A DNA stretch of 64,000 nt from Mesorhizobium caraganae (GTDB taxonomy: Bacteria; Pseudomonadota; Alphaproteobacteria; Rhizobiales; Rhizobiaceae): the NCBI RefSeq assembly GCF_016836705.1, contig NZ_JAFCGY010000001.1, forward strand, positions 992,001-1,056,000, written 5' to 3'. Of this stretch, positions 30,858 to 40,389 are shown one piece after another. The notes under the pieces were generated by a model that was not told where the DNA came from, searched no databases, and saw only the letters and a list, made by a program, of their open reading frames with translations. Both the position numbers and the translations under genes were made by a program. Each line of letters begins with the position of its first letter. The stretch's first letter is position 1.

Positions 30858-31150
30858 TGCCAGTCCTCGAATTCCGCCTGGAAGTTAGGCTATTCGAGTT
30901 GAAATGAGACACAAGCTGAAAATTCAACATTGCTTATTTACTGCTTGTTAACCTTAACGACCGGGGTCGTTCACCGATCTTGGACACGAAAAAGCAAATG
31001 GCGCAGCCGGTGGTTGCCTGATCCGGTCTGGCGGCGGTTATCGAAATTATTCTGAAGTCAGATCTTGAAAGCGCCAAGACGTAGCGGGTTTGGACGACGC
31101 CTGAGCGGTCATCATTTTATCAAGTGAACAATTGCTCTGTGTTTTTAAAT
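30858..31150 (-). promoter_or_regulatory. AT-richer upstream region of the acyltransferase gene
   Basis: This gene-free stretch is richer in A and T than its surroundings. It contains GTTAACCTTAAC-like sequence (about 30947-30957) and the dyad AACGACC (30956-30962) with GGTCGTT (30965-30971), roughly 100 bases before the start. I could not fix a -35/-10 pair with confidence. The remainder of the gap to 31250 is repeat family A. Confidence 0.4.
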
Positions 31151-31194
31151 GCAATTTCAGGTGGAGAACCGCTCACACTTTTCCTGGAATTGCT
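31151..31194. repeat. Dispersed repeat family A, copy 2 (diverged)
   Basis: Begins GCAATTTCAGGTGGAGAACC and ends TTTTCCTGGAATTGCT. The left part has drifted from the consensus, while the right part is identical to copy 1. It is in tandem with copy 3, nine bases on. Confidence 0.75.
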
Positions 31195-31202
31195 TTGCTC
31201 AG

Positions 31203-31250
31203 ACGCGATTCCGGACGGAAAACCGCTTCACATTTTTCCTGGAATTGCTT
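31203..31250. repeat. Dispersed repeat family A, copy 3
   Basis: Begins ACGCGATTCC and ends CCTGGAATTGCT. It differs from copy 1 at only a few positions and abuts the stop codon of the GGDEF-EAL gene at 31251. Confidence 0.85.
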
Positions 31251-33566
31251 TTAGCTGGCTGTCCGTTTGCCGGCGATATGCAGGTCAGCGGCAAACGGCC
31301 ATGTGACGGTCGACATCGTCTCGATGCCCGATGCGCTGAGCGCGGCGCCGAACAGGAAGCCCTGCAAGAAGTCCGGCTTGACCAAATGGACCAGCGTCTT
31401 CAGCTGCTCGAAGGTCTCGACCCCTTCGATGGTGACCGAAAGGCCCAATGTCCGGGACAGGCCGACGATGCCCTTCAGAAGGTCGAGCGACTGCCGATTC
31501 TGGTTCACATCGACCAGGAAAGAGCGGTCGATCTTGATCTTGTCGAGCGGCAGCTTGTGCAGATAGCTCAGACTGGAGTAGCCGGTCCCGAAATCGTCAA
31601 GCGCGATGCGCGCGCCGAGAGCCTTCAATTCCTCGATCGTCTCGCGTGTCAGCGACTTGTCGTCGAGCAGGGCGGTCTCGGTGACCTCGATTTCGAGCCG
31701 GCGCGCCGCAAGGCCCGACTTGGCCAAGGCATCCCTGACCTTCTCGACGATATCGCGATTGCGGAAATCCTTGGCCGAAAGGTTGACCGACACGCTGGTC
31801 TGGGCCGGCCATTTGGCGCATTCGGCGCACGCGGCTTCCAGCACGAAAGTGCTTATGTCGGAAACGATACCCATCTCCTCGGCCAGGGGGATGAAGACAC
31901 TGGGTGAGATCGGGCCGAGATCGGGGTGGTCCCAACGGCAGAGCGCCTCGCAGCTGGCGATGCGCATGGTGTTTACAGCCACGATCGGCTGATAGACGAC
32001 GCGTAATTCCCTGGCCTGCACGGCGTTGCGCAGATCGGCCTTCATCAGCTGGCGATTGCGGAAGGCGGCGTCCATGGCCGCCTCGAACAGCCTCCAGCTG
32101 TTCTTGCCGAGCTCCTTGGCCTTGTAGAGGGCAAGGTCGGCCTTGACGATCATGGCATCAACGTCGGTGTCCTTGACCTTGGACAGCACCGCACCGCCGC
32201 TGGCCTGGATGCGCAAGCCGTGGCCGGCGACGTCCACCTCACCCTGCAGGTCCGCGAATATATGGTCGAGGAGGGTATTGAGATGGCTCTCGTCCTCGAC
32301 ACAGTCGAAGAAGATCATGAACTCGTCGCCACCGAAGCGGCTGACATTGACACCTTGCCCGGCGACGGCCGCCAGGCGTTCGGCAACGGCGTAGATCAGC
32401 CCATCGCCAACCGGATGGCCGAGCGTGTCGTTGACACTCTTGAAATCGTCGAGATCAATCACCGCCAGCGCGCAGAGGCGGTCGCGGCTGCCCGACGCCA
32501 TGGCTTCGCCGACCAGCTCATGGAAATAGGCGCGGTTTGGCAGGCCGGTAAGGCTGTCGTAGCGCGCCATGAAGCGGATCTTTTCCTCCGCCTCGACGCG
32601 GGCCGTCACGTCCTCGAAGGTGATGACGCCCAGTTCCTGGCTGCCTTCACGGGCGGAGAATTCGTAATGCTGGCCGTTGGCGAGCGAGACCAGTACCTTG
32701 CGGTCGCGGCCTTCGCGCAGGGCGCGCGTCAGTTGCGCCTCGATGTAGCGGCAGTCCTTCGGGGCCAGCATGCCGCCGGCAACGCCGCGCAGCAGCAGGG
32801 AATGGATCGACCGGCCGAGCAGCTGGTCCGGTGAGCGCAGCGACATCAAATGTGCTGCCTCGGCGTTGGCGACGACCACCTTCCCGTTCGAGTCGAGCAT
32901 GACAAGGCCATGCGACATCGTATTTAGCGCCCGATCGAACCTTTGCGCCAACTCCTTCGCCTGCCTGTGACCGATGACCGCCGAGAACAGAACGTTGCGG
33001 ACATGGTCGGCGCTGCTGATGGTGACGATTGTCGTCGGAATGATCATCAGCCCGAGGACGAAGTCGGGGACGTCCATGCGCAGGAAGAGCGCAAGTGCTG
33101 CTGGCCCAATGAGGGTCACGGAAAAAATCTGCACCATGCGCCTGGATCCGTAGCTTCGGCCGACAACCGTGAGCAGGGTGGTCAATGCCAACGACACAGC
33201 CGCCAGTTCGGCGAAGTCATCGGGACGCAGGTAGATCGACACGAAACACAACGACCCCAACGCGAGGCCCTGCGCACTGCCTTTGAGAATGTAACCGCGT
33301 TCCCACGCCTCTGCCTTTTCGACAGTGGGTATAGGGCTGCCTGCCCTGTTGAAGCTGCGGATGCTGAAGTAACGCCAAAGGCTGATCGACAACAGAAGGA
33401 AGGCGAAGCCAAGATACAGCGGATCGTGCGTCCGCAGGTAGATCATCAATCCGAGGATCCAGTAGCATACGCCGCCGACCACCAGCATGTAGGCGTTGTC
33501 GGACAACGCCCGCACAAACTGGATATAAACATCCGCCGGGATGTCTTCGGTCTTTGCTCTGTCCAT
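31251..33566 (-). CDS. Membrane-anchored PAS-GGDEF-EAL cyclic-di-GMP protein
   Basis: A 771-residue protein. The N-terminal 200 residues contain about six membrane helices. A PAS-like domain (about 215-325, FDRALNTMSHGLVMLDSNGK) leads to a GGDEF domain with intact GGDEF at 412-416, then an EAL domain with EAL at 540-542 and the catalytic blocks NLSAKDFRNRD, LDDFGTGYSSLSYL, IKIDRSF and EGVET. Both synthesis and breakdown of c-di-GMP look possible; which dominates cannot be read. It is monocistronic, followed by tandem family A repeats. Confidence 0.93.
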   Translation of the reverse strand: MDRAKTEDIPADVYIQFVRALSDNAYMLVVGGVCYWILGLMIYLRTHDPLYLGFAFLLLSISLWRYFSIRSFNRAGSPIPTVEKAEAWERGYILKGSAQGLALGSLCFVSIYLRPDDFAELAAVSLALTTLLTVVGRSYGSRRMVQIFSVTLIGPAALALFLRMDVPDFVLGLMIIPTTIVTISSADHVRNVLFSAVIGHRQAKELAQRFDRALNTMSHGLVMLDSNGKVVVANAEAAHLMSLRSPDQLLGRSIHSLLLRGVAGGMLAPKDCRYIEAQLTRALREGRDRKVLVSLANGQHYEFSAREGSQELGVITFEDVTARVEAEEKIRFMARYDSLTGLPNRAYFHELVGEAMASGSRDRLCALAVIDLDDFKSVNDTLGHPVGDGLIYAVAERLAAVAGQGVNVSRFGGDEFMIFFDCVEDESHLNTLLDHIFADLQGEVDVAGHGLRIQASGGAVLSKVKDTDVDAMIVKADLALYKAKELGKNSWRLFEAAMDAAFRNRQLMKADLRNAVQARELRVVYQPIVAVNTMRIASCEALCRWDHPDLGPISPSVFIPLAEEMGIVSDISTFVLEAACAECAKWPAQTSVSVNLSAKDFRNRDIVEKVRDALAKSGLAARRLEIEVTETALLDDKSLTRETIEELKALGARIALDDFGTGYSSLSYLHKLPLDKIKIDRSFLVDVNQNRQSLDLLKGIVGLSRTLGLSVTIEGVETFEQLKTLVHLVKPDFLQGFLFGAALSASGIETMSTVTWPFAADLHIAGKRTAS

Positions 33567-33700
33567 ACCGTTGGCCCAACGCTAAGCCTTGTCATGCCAC
33601 ACCCGCCTTAAGAAAGGCTTAGAACGGGGCTTTGGCCTGTTTGCCGAGGGCGGGCAAATGCAGTACAGATTGGGAAATCAAGCTTCAGGTAAACAAGGCG

Positions 33701-36700
33701 TCACTCCGCCGCCTGAAGTTCAGGCCGCGCCGGCGTGTTGGCCAGCCGCTCGACAAGCCTTTTGCGCTCGCCGTCGGCCTTTTCGGCGCTGGCCTGCCGG
33801 ACATGGCCGTAGCCGCGAATGAGCGCTGGCACCGAGGCCAGCGCCACGGCGACCTCGATCCTGCCTGGGGCAAGTGCTGCCGCGACAAGCTCGAGATCGG
33901 CCTCATAGCGGGCCAGAAGCTGTCGCTCCAAGCGTCGCTCGGCGCTGTAGCCGAACACATCGAAAGCCGTGCCGCGCAGGCCTTTCAGCGTCGCCAGCAG
34001 GCGAAAACCCTTCATCATCCACGGGCCGAAGTTCGATTTCTTCGGTTTGCCGTCATTGCCGCGCCTGCCCATGAGGGGTGGCGCCAGATGAAATTCGAGT
34101 TTTTCGTAGCTCTGGAACTGTTTTGACAGTTCCGTGGCGAAGGAGCCGTCGGTGTAGAGCCGCGCCACCTCATATTCGTCCTTGATCGCCATCAGCTTGA
34201 ACAGGTTTTTTGCCGCCGCTTCGGTCACCGCGGTCGAGCCGGGCACGGCCTTTGCCTCGGCGGCACGCAAAACCGCCAGCTTTTCGGCATAGCGCCGGCC
34301 ATAGGCGGCGTTCTGATAGGCGGTAAGGAAAGCGACGCGGCGGGCGATCACATCGTCCAGCGTCTCGGCGATCGGCGCGGCCTTGCCGGGCTGCGCGATG
34401 AGGCCGCGCACGAACTCCGGCTGATGCGCGGCGCGACGGCCCCATCGGAATGCGGCGATGTTCATCGCCACCGCTTCGCCGTTCAATTCGATAGCCTTTT
34501 CAACGGCTTCGGCCGGCAACGGCAGACCGCCATGCTGGAAAGCGAAGCCGAGCATGAACATGTTGGCGCCGAGCGAATTGCCGAACAATTGCGTGGCGGT
34601 TCCCGTCGCGTCGAAGAAATGCGCCTTGTCGTCGCCGGCGGCAGCGCGGATCGCCTTCTTCAGCCGCTCGATCGGCAGCGAGAAATCGGCCGAGCGGGCG
34701 AATTCGCCGGGCATGATCTCGGCGGTATTGGCAAGGAAGATGGTATGGCCTTCGCGCACCGCGCCAAGCACCTTCTTGGCGCCGGACACGACGAGGTCGC
34801 AGCCGAGCACCAGGTCGGCCTTACCTGCCGAAACGCGGATGGCATGAATATCGTCCGGGGTGCGGGCGATGCGGACATGGGTGAACACCGAACCGCCCTT
34901 CTGGGCGAGGCCGGCCATGTCGATCATACCGCAGCCCTTGTCCTCGAGATGGGCAGCCATGCCCAGCACCGCGCCGATGGTGACGACACCGGTGCCGCCG
35001 ACGCCGTCGATGATCGCCGCCCAACCCTCGCTGCCGAGTGGGAATTCAGCCGGGACCGGCACGCCATCGAGCGGATCGGTCCGCCCGGCAATGCCTTCAG
35101 CCTTGCGGATCTTGGCGCCGTGCACGGTGACGAAGGAGGGGCAGAAGCCGTTGACGCACGAGAAATCCTTGTTGCAGCTGGACTGGTCTATTCTGCGCTT
35201 GCGGCCGAACTCGGTCTCGACCGGCTGGATCGAGACGCAGTTCGACTGCACGCCGCAATCGCCGCAGCCCTCGCAGACCAATTCGTTGATGAACACCCGC
35301 TTGTCGGGATCCGGGAAGGTGCCACGCTTGCGACGGCGGCGTTTTTCGGCCGCACAGGTCTGGTCGTAGAGCAGCACCGAGACGCCTTTGACGTCGCGCA
35401 GCTCGCGCTGGACGAGATCGAGGTCGTCGCGGTGATGGATGGTGGCACTGGCCGGGAATTCGGCCTTGCCGGCATATTTGTCCGGCTCGTCGGTGACGAT
35501 GGCGATGCGCTCGACGCCTTCGGCACGCACTTGCCTTGCGATCATGTCCACCGTCAGGCCGCCCTCATGCGGCTGGCCGCCGGTCATGGCGACGGCGTCG
35601 TTGTAGAGGATCTTGTAGGTGATGTTGGCGTCGGTCGACAGCGCGAAGCGAATCGCCAGCGTGCCGGAGTGGTTGTAGGTGCCGTCGCCGAGATTCTGGA
35701 AAATGTGGTCGCGCTTGGAGAACGGCGCCTGGCCGACCCATTGCGCGCCCTCGCCGCCCATGGCGGTGAAGCCGACCGTGTTGCGATCCATCCACAGCGC
35801 CATGAAATGGCAGCCGATGCCGGCGGCAGCGATCGAGCCGTCGGGCACCTTGGTCGAGGAATTGTGCGGGCAGCCGGAGCAGAAGAACGGCGTGCGCGAA
35901 CCAATATCGCTGGCATCGGCAAGCATCGCCTGGAACTGGCGCAGCTTCGCCACCTTCGCGGCGATCTCTTCCGAGGGACCGATGGTGCGCAGAATCCGCT
36001 CGCCCAGCGCAATGGCGATCTCGTTGGGGTCGAGCGCGCCCTTGGCCGGGAACAGCCAGTCGCCGCGCTCGTCCTTCTTGCCGACGATGGCCGGCTGGGT
36101 GGCGGTGCCATAGAGGTTTTCGCGCAGCTGCACCTCGATCAGCGAGCGCTTCTCCTCGACGACGACGATGGTGTCGAGGCCGCGGGCGAATTCGGAGATA
36201 TGCTGCAGGTCGAGCGGCCACGGGCAGCCGACCTTGAACAGGCGGATGCCGATGCGGTTGGCGGCGGCCTCGTCGACGCCGATGTCTTCCAGCGCCTGTC
36301 GGACATCGAGATAACTCTTGCCCAGCGTGATGATGCCGAGCTTCGGCCTGCGGCCGCCGGAATAGACGATGCGGTTCAGCCCGTTGGCGTGGATGAAGGC
36401 GGACGCTGCGGCGCGCTTGTGCTCATGCAGCCGCTCCTCCTGGCCGAGCATGTCGATCTCATGGCGGATGTTGAGACCGCCGGGCGGCATGTCGAACTCC
36501 GGCACTACGATGTTCAGCCGTTCAAGCGCGGCATCGACGGAGGCCGTCGATTCGATGTTGTCCTTGACGCATTTGATCGCCGCCCATGTGCCGGCAAAAC
36601 GCGACATGGCAAAGCCGTAGAGACCGTAGTCGATGACCTCCTGGACACCGGCCGGGTTGAGGATCGGCACCATGGTGTCGACGAACAGGAATTCAGTGGC

Positions 36701-37171
36701 ATGCGCGTTGGTCGAAGATTCGGCCATATGGTCGTCGCCCATCAGAGCGAGCACGCCGCCATGCTTCGACGAGCCGGCGAGGTTGGCGTGGCGGAACACA
36801 TCGCCCGAACGGTCGACGCCCGGGCCCTTGCCGTACCAGACCGAAAACACACCGTCATGCGTGCCTTCGCCCAACAATTCCGTTTGTTGCGAGCCCCAGC
36901 AGGCGGTGGCGGCAAGCTCCTCGTTGAGGCCGGGCTGGAAGACGATATCGGCTTGCGCCAGCTGCTTTTTCGCCCGCCACAGCTGCATGTCGAGGCCGCC
37001 GAGCGGCGAGCCGCGATAGCCGGAAACGAAGCCGGCCGTGTTGAGGCCGGCGCGGCGGTCGCGCTCGCGCTGCATCAACAGCATGCGGATGACCGCCTGC
37101 GCGCCGGATAGGAAGATGCGCTCCTTGCCAAGATCGAACTTGTCGTCGAGCGCGACGTCGTGCAGCGTCAT
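33701..37171 (-). CDS. Indolepyruvate ferredoxin oxidoreductase family protein (fused)
   Basis: An 1156-residue fusion of the alpha and beta/gamma parts of 2-oxoacid:ferredoxin oxidoreductase. The N-terminal ThDP pyrimidine domain begins after LDDKFDLGKERIFLSG. The central part carries the ThDP-binding FTAMGGEGAQWVGQAPFSK and the Cys cluster CEGCGDCGVQSNC. The gamma domain follows with IIDGVGGTGVVTIGAVLGMAA. In other bacteria it oxidises aryl pyruvates to aryl-acetyl-CoA. The ATG at 37171 has AGAGGA upstream; a longer frame to 37294 adds low-complexity sequence without family features. Monocistronic. Confidence 0.92.
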   Translation of the reverse strand: MTLHDVALDDKFDLGKERIFLSGAQAVIRMLLMQRERDRRAGLNTAGFVSGYRGSPLGGLDMQLWRAKKQLAQADIVFQPGLNEELAATACWGSQQTELLGEGTHDGVFSVWYGKGPGVDRSGDVFRHANLAGSSKHGGVLALMGDDHMAESSTNAHATEFLFVDTMVPILNPAGVQEVIDYGLYGFAMSRFAGTWAAIKCVKDNIESTASVDAALERLNIVVPEFDMPPGGLNIRHEIDMLGQEERLHEHKRAAASAFIHANGLNRIVYSGGRRPKLGIITLGKSYLDVRQALEDIGVDEAAANRIGIRLFKVGCPWPLDLQHISEFARGLDTIVVVEEKRSLIEVQLRENLYGTATQPAIVGKKDERGDWLFPAKGALDPNEIAIALGERILRTIGPSEEIAAKVAKLRQFQAMLADASDIGSRTPFFCSGCPHNSSTKVPDGSIAAAGIGCHFMALWMDRNTVGFTAMGGEGAQWVGQAPFSKRDHIFQNLGDGTYNHSGTLAIRFALSTDANITYKILYNDAVAMTGGQPHEGGLTVDMIARQVRAEGVERIAIVTDEPDKYAGKAEFPASATIHHRDDLDLVQRELRDVKGVSVLLYDQTCAAEKRRRRKRGTFPDPDKRVFINELVCEGCGDCGVQSNCVSIQPVETEFGRKRRIDQSSCNKDFSCVNGFCPSFVTVHGAKIRKAEGIAGRTDPLDGVPVPAEFPLGSEGWAAIIDGVGGTGVVTIGAVLGMAAHLEDKGCGMIDMAGLAQKGGSVFTHVRIARTPDDIHAIRVSAGKADLVLGCDLVVSGAKKVLGAVREGHTIFLANTAEIMPGEFARSADFSLPIERLKKAIRAAAGDDKAHFFDATGTATQLFGNSLGANMFMLGFAFQHGGLPLPAEAVEKAIELNGEAVAMNIAAFRWGRRAAHQPEFVRGLIAQPGKAAPIAETLDDVIARRVAFLTAYQNAAYGRRYAEKLAVLRAAEAKAVPGSTAVTEAAAKNLFKLMAIKDEYEVARLYTDGSFATELSKQFQSYEKLEFHLAPPLMGRRGNDGKPKKSNFGPWMMKGFRLLATLKGLRGTAFDVFGYSAERRLERQLLARYEADLELVAAALAPGRIEVAVALASVPALIRGYGHVRQASAEKADGERKRLVERLANTPARPELQAAE

Positions 37172-37392
37172 CAGGCATTTCCTCTGCGGAGGCGGCAGCG
37201 GGGGGGCGCAGCCAACGTAGGAGTGAGATTGCGCAGTCTTTCTCCGCTTGCAAGGCAGGTCAAACGAAATCGAAAGTGCCAGGCAAAGCGGCAATGAACG
37301 GTCGCTCGTTATGCTGCTCCCGCACGAAACCGATCCTCAGCGGCTGTGCGGCGACCGAAAATTTCTACTGAGTCGCGTCGGGCAAAAACACG

Positions 37393-37923
37393 TCAGCCCT
37401 TCGAGCAATCAGGCTTGGGCTCGCCCGGCAGCTTGCCGTCGGGATGGCCGGCAAGGTCAGGATTGGCCGTATAGAGCTGGTCGACCACCAGCGGCCGGTC
37501 GGGCAGGATCGACTGGTCCTCCGTCGAGATCAGCGTGGTGTCGATCTTCTGCAGGAATGTGCCGTCAGGACCCCTGATGCTGATGGAGATCGCATAAGGC
37601 TTGTCCTTGACGATACAGGTCAGCGCCGGGCTCTCCAGGCTGACCTTGTCGAGCTTCGGCCAGACCTTCTGCTCGACCACCAGGGGAGGACCGCCGGCGG
37701 GGTTCTGGAAGCTGGCGACCGCCACCTGGCCCTCGCCCATCGGCTGCAGGGGCCGCAGCGTCACGACATAGGTCGCCCGGGCGAGACGGTAGTTGAAGAC
37801 GACGACCTTGCCGGAAACCTCGAACAGCTTGCCATCGCCGCCGGTGTCGCGGCAGGCGCCGAGCGCGACGGCGGCAATGAGTGCTGCGCCGACAAGGATC
37901 GAACGAAAAAACCCCCTAGGCAT
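37393..37923 (-). CDS. Lipoprotein of unknown function
   Basis: A 176-residue protein with a lipobox: hydrophobic LVGAALIAAVALGAC with the acylated Cys at residue 24. The mature part is beta-rich, with GKVVVFNYRLARATYVVTL and SPALTCIVKDKPYAISISIR, and ends KPDCSKG. It overlaps the 3' end of the CGNR gene by eight bases, so the two are coupled, an odd pairing of an envelope lipoprotein with a putative regulator. No function is recognised. Confidence 0.8.
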   Translation of the reverse strand: MPRGFFRSILVGAALIAAVALGACRDTGGDGKLFEVSGKVVVFNYRLARATYVVTLRPLQPMGEGQVAVASFQNPAGGPPLVVEQKVWPKLDKVSLESPALTCIVKDKPYAISISIRGPDGTFLQKIDTTLISTEDQSILPDRPLVVDQLYTANPDLAGHPDGKLPGEPKPDCSKG

Positions 37924-38527
37924 TCTTGACCTCATGAGGCGCCGTGCGGCGGCGGCGATAGTGACGGCTTGCTTTCTGGCGGTTGCCGCATACCGCCATG
38001 TCGCACCAGAGGCGGCTGGAATTGCGGCTTCTGTCGACGAACAGCCAACTGCAATTGGGACAGACCCTGAGCCTGGCAACCGTATCGTCGCGCAGCAGCG
38101 ACAAGGCTGAAACCGCCAGCGCCGCCTCAAAAGCGATCGGTGTCGCCGGATCGCCGAACGGCCTTCCCGGCGCGCCGATTTCAGCTGGGCTGTGCTCAAG
38201 ACCGCCGGCGCAAGCCTTGAGAAAGACAGCCAGATCGTCGGCGGCAAGCGCACCTTTCGACACCGCGCCGCGAAACAGGCGGTCGGTCGTCTCGCGGATC
38301 GACAGAACCACGGGCGCGATCCTGTCCGGCGAGGCAGCCTCCAGCCGCCTGCCGCCAAGCTCGGCGCCGCGAAAGCCGGTGGCGGCCTCGGCAAAGCGCG
38401 CGATCTCGGCCGGATCGGCAAACCGGTCGAAGGTCTTTTCGGGATCGTTGCGCAGCACCACGGTGTTGGCCGTGTCGAGCGCAAGCATGCCGCCAGTGAA
38501 GCGATGCGGGGTCCAGGATACCGTCAT
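37916..38527 (-). CDS. CGNR zinc-finger protein (ABATE domain), putative stress regulator
   Basis: A 203-residue protein. The N-terminal ABATE domain starts RFTGGMLALDTANTV. The C-terminal zinc finger reads CPNCSWLFVDRSRN then WCDMAVCGNRQKASRHYRR, with four Cys and the name-giving CGNR. Family members are thought to be DNA-binding transcriptional regulators. It is divergent from the LivH-like permease gene and overlaps the lipoprotein gene. Confidence 0.88.
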   Translation of the reverse strand: MTVSWTPHRFTGGMLALDTANTVVLRNDPEKTFDRFADPAEIARFAEAATGFRGAELGGRRLEAASPDRIAPVVLSIRETTDRLFRGAVSKGALAADDLAVFLKACAGGLEHSPAEIGAPGRPFGDPATPIAFEAALAVSALSLLRDDTVARLRVCPNCSWLFVDRSRNSSRLWCDMAVCGNRQKASRHYRRRRTAPHEVKNA

Positions 38528-38618
38528 ATCAGAAATCTAACCGATAAATCGCGTTTGACAAGTTAGATTCCACGATGCAAACCTTGGCCCGGGCGCAGCC
38601 TCCGCTGCCTTTTTGTTT

Positions 38619-38669
38619 GAGCATGTCGTCGCCCCAAAACCGCTCTGCACTTTTGGGCGACATGCTCTG
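38619..38669. repeat. Palindromic intergenic repeat, family B
   Basis: GAGCATGTCG (38619-38628) plus GCCCCAAAA on the left is complementary to TTTTGGGCGACATGCTC (38651-38667) on the right, apart from a TC insert. CCGCTCTGCAC forms the loop. The loop region resembles the centre of family A, suggesting related elements. It ends 11 bases before the permease ATG and may affect that gene's leader. Confidence 0.7.
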
Positions 38670-38679
38670 AGGTCTGTCT

Positions 38680-39585
38680 ATGCTCTATTTCTTCCAGCAG
38701 ATGCTGAACGGGCTGCATTCAGGCGCGCTCTATGCGCTGCTCGCCTTTGGCTACGTGCTGACCAACGGCATCCTGCATCGGACCAATCTCGCCTATGGTG
38801 CGCTGTTCGCCTTTTGCGGCCAGACGATGATCCTGACCGTGGCCTTCGGTTATCAGGTATTGTGGCTGACCTTGCTGGCGGCGGTGGTGCTCGGCGTCGT
38901 CACGGCTTTCCTCTACGCCGCACTGATCAGCCACGTGCTGTCGCGCAGCGTCTTCGAACCGCTGGCCGACCGTACGCCCAACGCGATTGTGGTGACGACG
39001 CTCGGCATTCTGCTGGTGCTGTCGGAAGCCAGCCGCATTGCCGCCGACACGCATGACTGGTGGCTGCCGCCGATGCTGGCGCAGCCCGTTGTTTTCGCGC
39101 AAGGCGCCGGCTTCCAGGCGACGCTGACTCTCATCCAGCTCATCGACTGCGCGATAGTACTGTCGGCAATCATGCTCGCCGCCTGGGCGTTCGCCCGCTC
39201 CGGCTTCGGCCGCCGCTGGCGCGCGGTCTCCGACGACCCCCACGCGGCCGCCTTGTGCGGCGTCGATGTGCGCAGGGTGTTCCGGCATGCGGTGCTGTTC
39301 AGCGGTTTCTGCGCCGCGCTGGCCGGCGTCATGGCCGGGCTCTACTACGGCAATGTCAGCTTCGGCTCCGGCCTCGTCTACGGGCTGAAAATCCTGTTTG
39401 TCACGGCAGTGGGCGGCTATCTCTCGCCGCCGCGGGCTGCGCTCGGTGCGGCCGCCTTCGGCATGGCGGAGTCGTTATGGGCCGGCTATTTCCCGATCGA
39501 ATGGCGCGATGGCTGGATGTATCTGTTCCTGGTCGCAGCACTCGTGCTGATCGGTCCCGGCCGCGACCAGCAGAAGATCGCCTGA
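38680..39585 (+). CDS. Branched-chain amino acid-type ABC transporter permease (LivH-like)
   Basis: A 301-residue membrane protein with about eight helices and the LivH/M architecture: start LYFFQQMLNGLHSGALYALL, YGALFAFCGQ, then the cytoplasmic loop GRRWRAVSDDPHAAALCGVD that contacts an ATPase. No ATPase, second permease or binding protein lies next to it, so it is an orphan. It may share components encoded elsewhere or be a remnant. The ATG at 38680 has GAGG at 38669-38672. Confidence 0.82.
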   Translation: MLYFFQQMLNGLHSGALYALLAFGYVLTNGILHRTNLAYGALFAFCGQTMILTVAFGYQVLWLTLLAAVVLGVVTAFLYAALISHVLSRSVFEPLADRTPNAIVVTTLGILLVLSEASRIAADTHDWWLPPMLAQPVVFAQGAGFQATLTLIQLIDCAIVLSAIMLAAWAFARSGFGRRWRAVSDDPHAAALCGVDVRRVFRHAVLFSGFCAALAGVMAGLYYGNVSFGSGLVYGLKILFVTAVGGYLSPPRAALGAAAFGMAESLWAGYFPIEWRDGWMYLFLVAALVLIGPGRDQQKIA

Positions 39586-39783
39586 TCGCCGCATCCGGCA
39601 TCAGACTTTGGTTGCATGACGCAGCAGCCGGCCGGCACTTTATCCCCTGCCTCAAGTCACAACGGCGTTGATCGCGCCCCTGCCATGTTGACCCGCCGGA
39701 CCACGCACGGCATACCGTTGGGCCACAGCGGCGCGGCGGAAAATAAGGGGAGCCGGCGCGCCTTCGACACAAGGGAGGAATGC

Positions 39784-40389
39784 ATGGCAGGGCTGCTCGC
39801 TCTATCCAGAACGATTGACCGTATGAACGAGTTCATCGGCAGATGGATATCGTGGCTGATACTGCTGGCAATCCTGGTCAGCGCCGCCAATGCCGTCATC
39901 CGCAAGATGTTCGACATCTCGTCCAATGCCTGGCTGGAACTGCAGTGGTACCTGTTCGGCGCCGCCTTCATGCTGGCCGCCGCCTATACGCTGAAGCAGA
40001 ACGACCACATCCGCATCGACATCGTCTACGGCATGTTCTCGCGCCGCGTGCAGCACTGGATCGACCTGCTCGGCCATCTGTTCTTCCTGATGCCGTTCGT
40101 GACGTTGATGGTGATCTATTTCGTGCCCTATGTGTCGCTGTCGTTTCGCAGCGGCGAGATGTCAAACAATTCCGGCGGCCTGATCATCTGGCCGGCAAAG
40201 GCGATCCTGCTCGTCGGCTTCTTCCTGCTGGCGCTGCAGGGCATCTCCGAGATCATCAAGAAGATCGCCATCATGCGCGGCGACATGGACGATCCCAATC
40301 CGTTCATATCGGCGCACGAACAGGCCGAGCTCGAGGCGAAAGCCCTTGCCGAAGAAGCCAAGGCGCTCGCCCAGGAGGCGCGCCCATGA
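39784..40389 (+). CDS. dctQ: TRAP transporter small permease (DctQ family)
   Basis: A 201-residue protein with four membrane helices (about 19-40, 55-75, 92-117 and 140-162) and the family block WLELQWYLFGAAFMLAAAYTLKQNDHIRID. GGGAGGA stands five bases before ATG 39784, which rules out the longer frame. The charged C-terminus (EQAELEAKALAEEAKALAQEA) is a short coiled-coil-like repeat. It overlaps dctM by four bases (ATGA). Confidence 0.92.
   Translation: MAGLLALSRTIDRMNEFIGRWISWLILLAILVSAANAVIRKMFDISSNAWLELQWYLFGAAFMLAAAYTLKQNDHIRIDIVYGMFSRRVQHWIDLLGHLFFLMPFVTLMVIYFVPYVSLSFRSGEMSNNSGGLIIWPAKAILLVGFFLLALQGISEIIKKIAIMRGDMDDPNPFISAHEQAELEAKALAEEAKALAQEARP

Noticed and set aside
31124..31306. 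Short open frame across the tandem family A repeats
   Set aside because: It consists mostly of repeat sequence and runs into the end of the GGDEF-EAL gene; no binding site.
33589..34126. Plus-strand frames downstream of the GGDEF-EAL gene start
   Set aside because: They overlap the 3' end of the indolepyruvate oxidoreductase gene in antisense and have no motifs.
34424..37111. Long plus-strand open frame opposite the indolepyruvate oxidoreductase gene
   Set aside because: A shadow of the 1156-residue gene, with no recognisable domain and no start signal.
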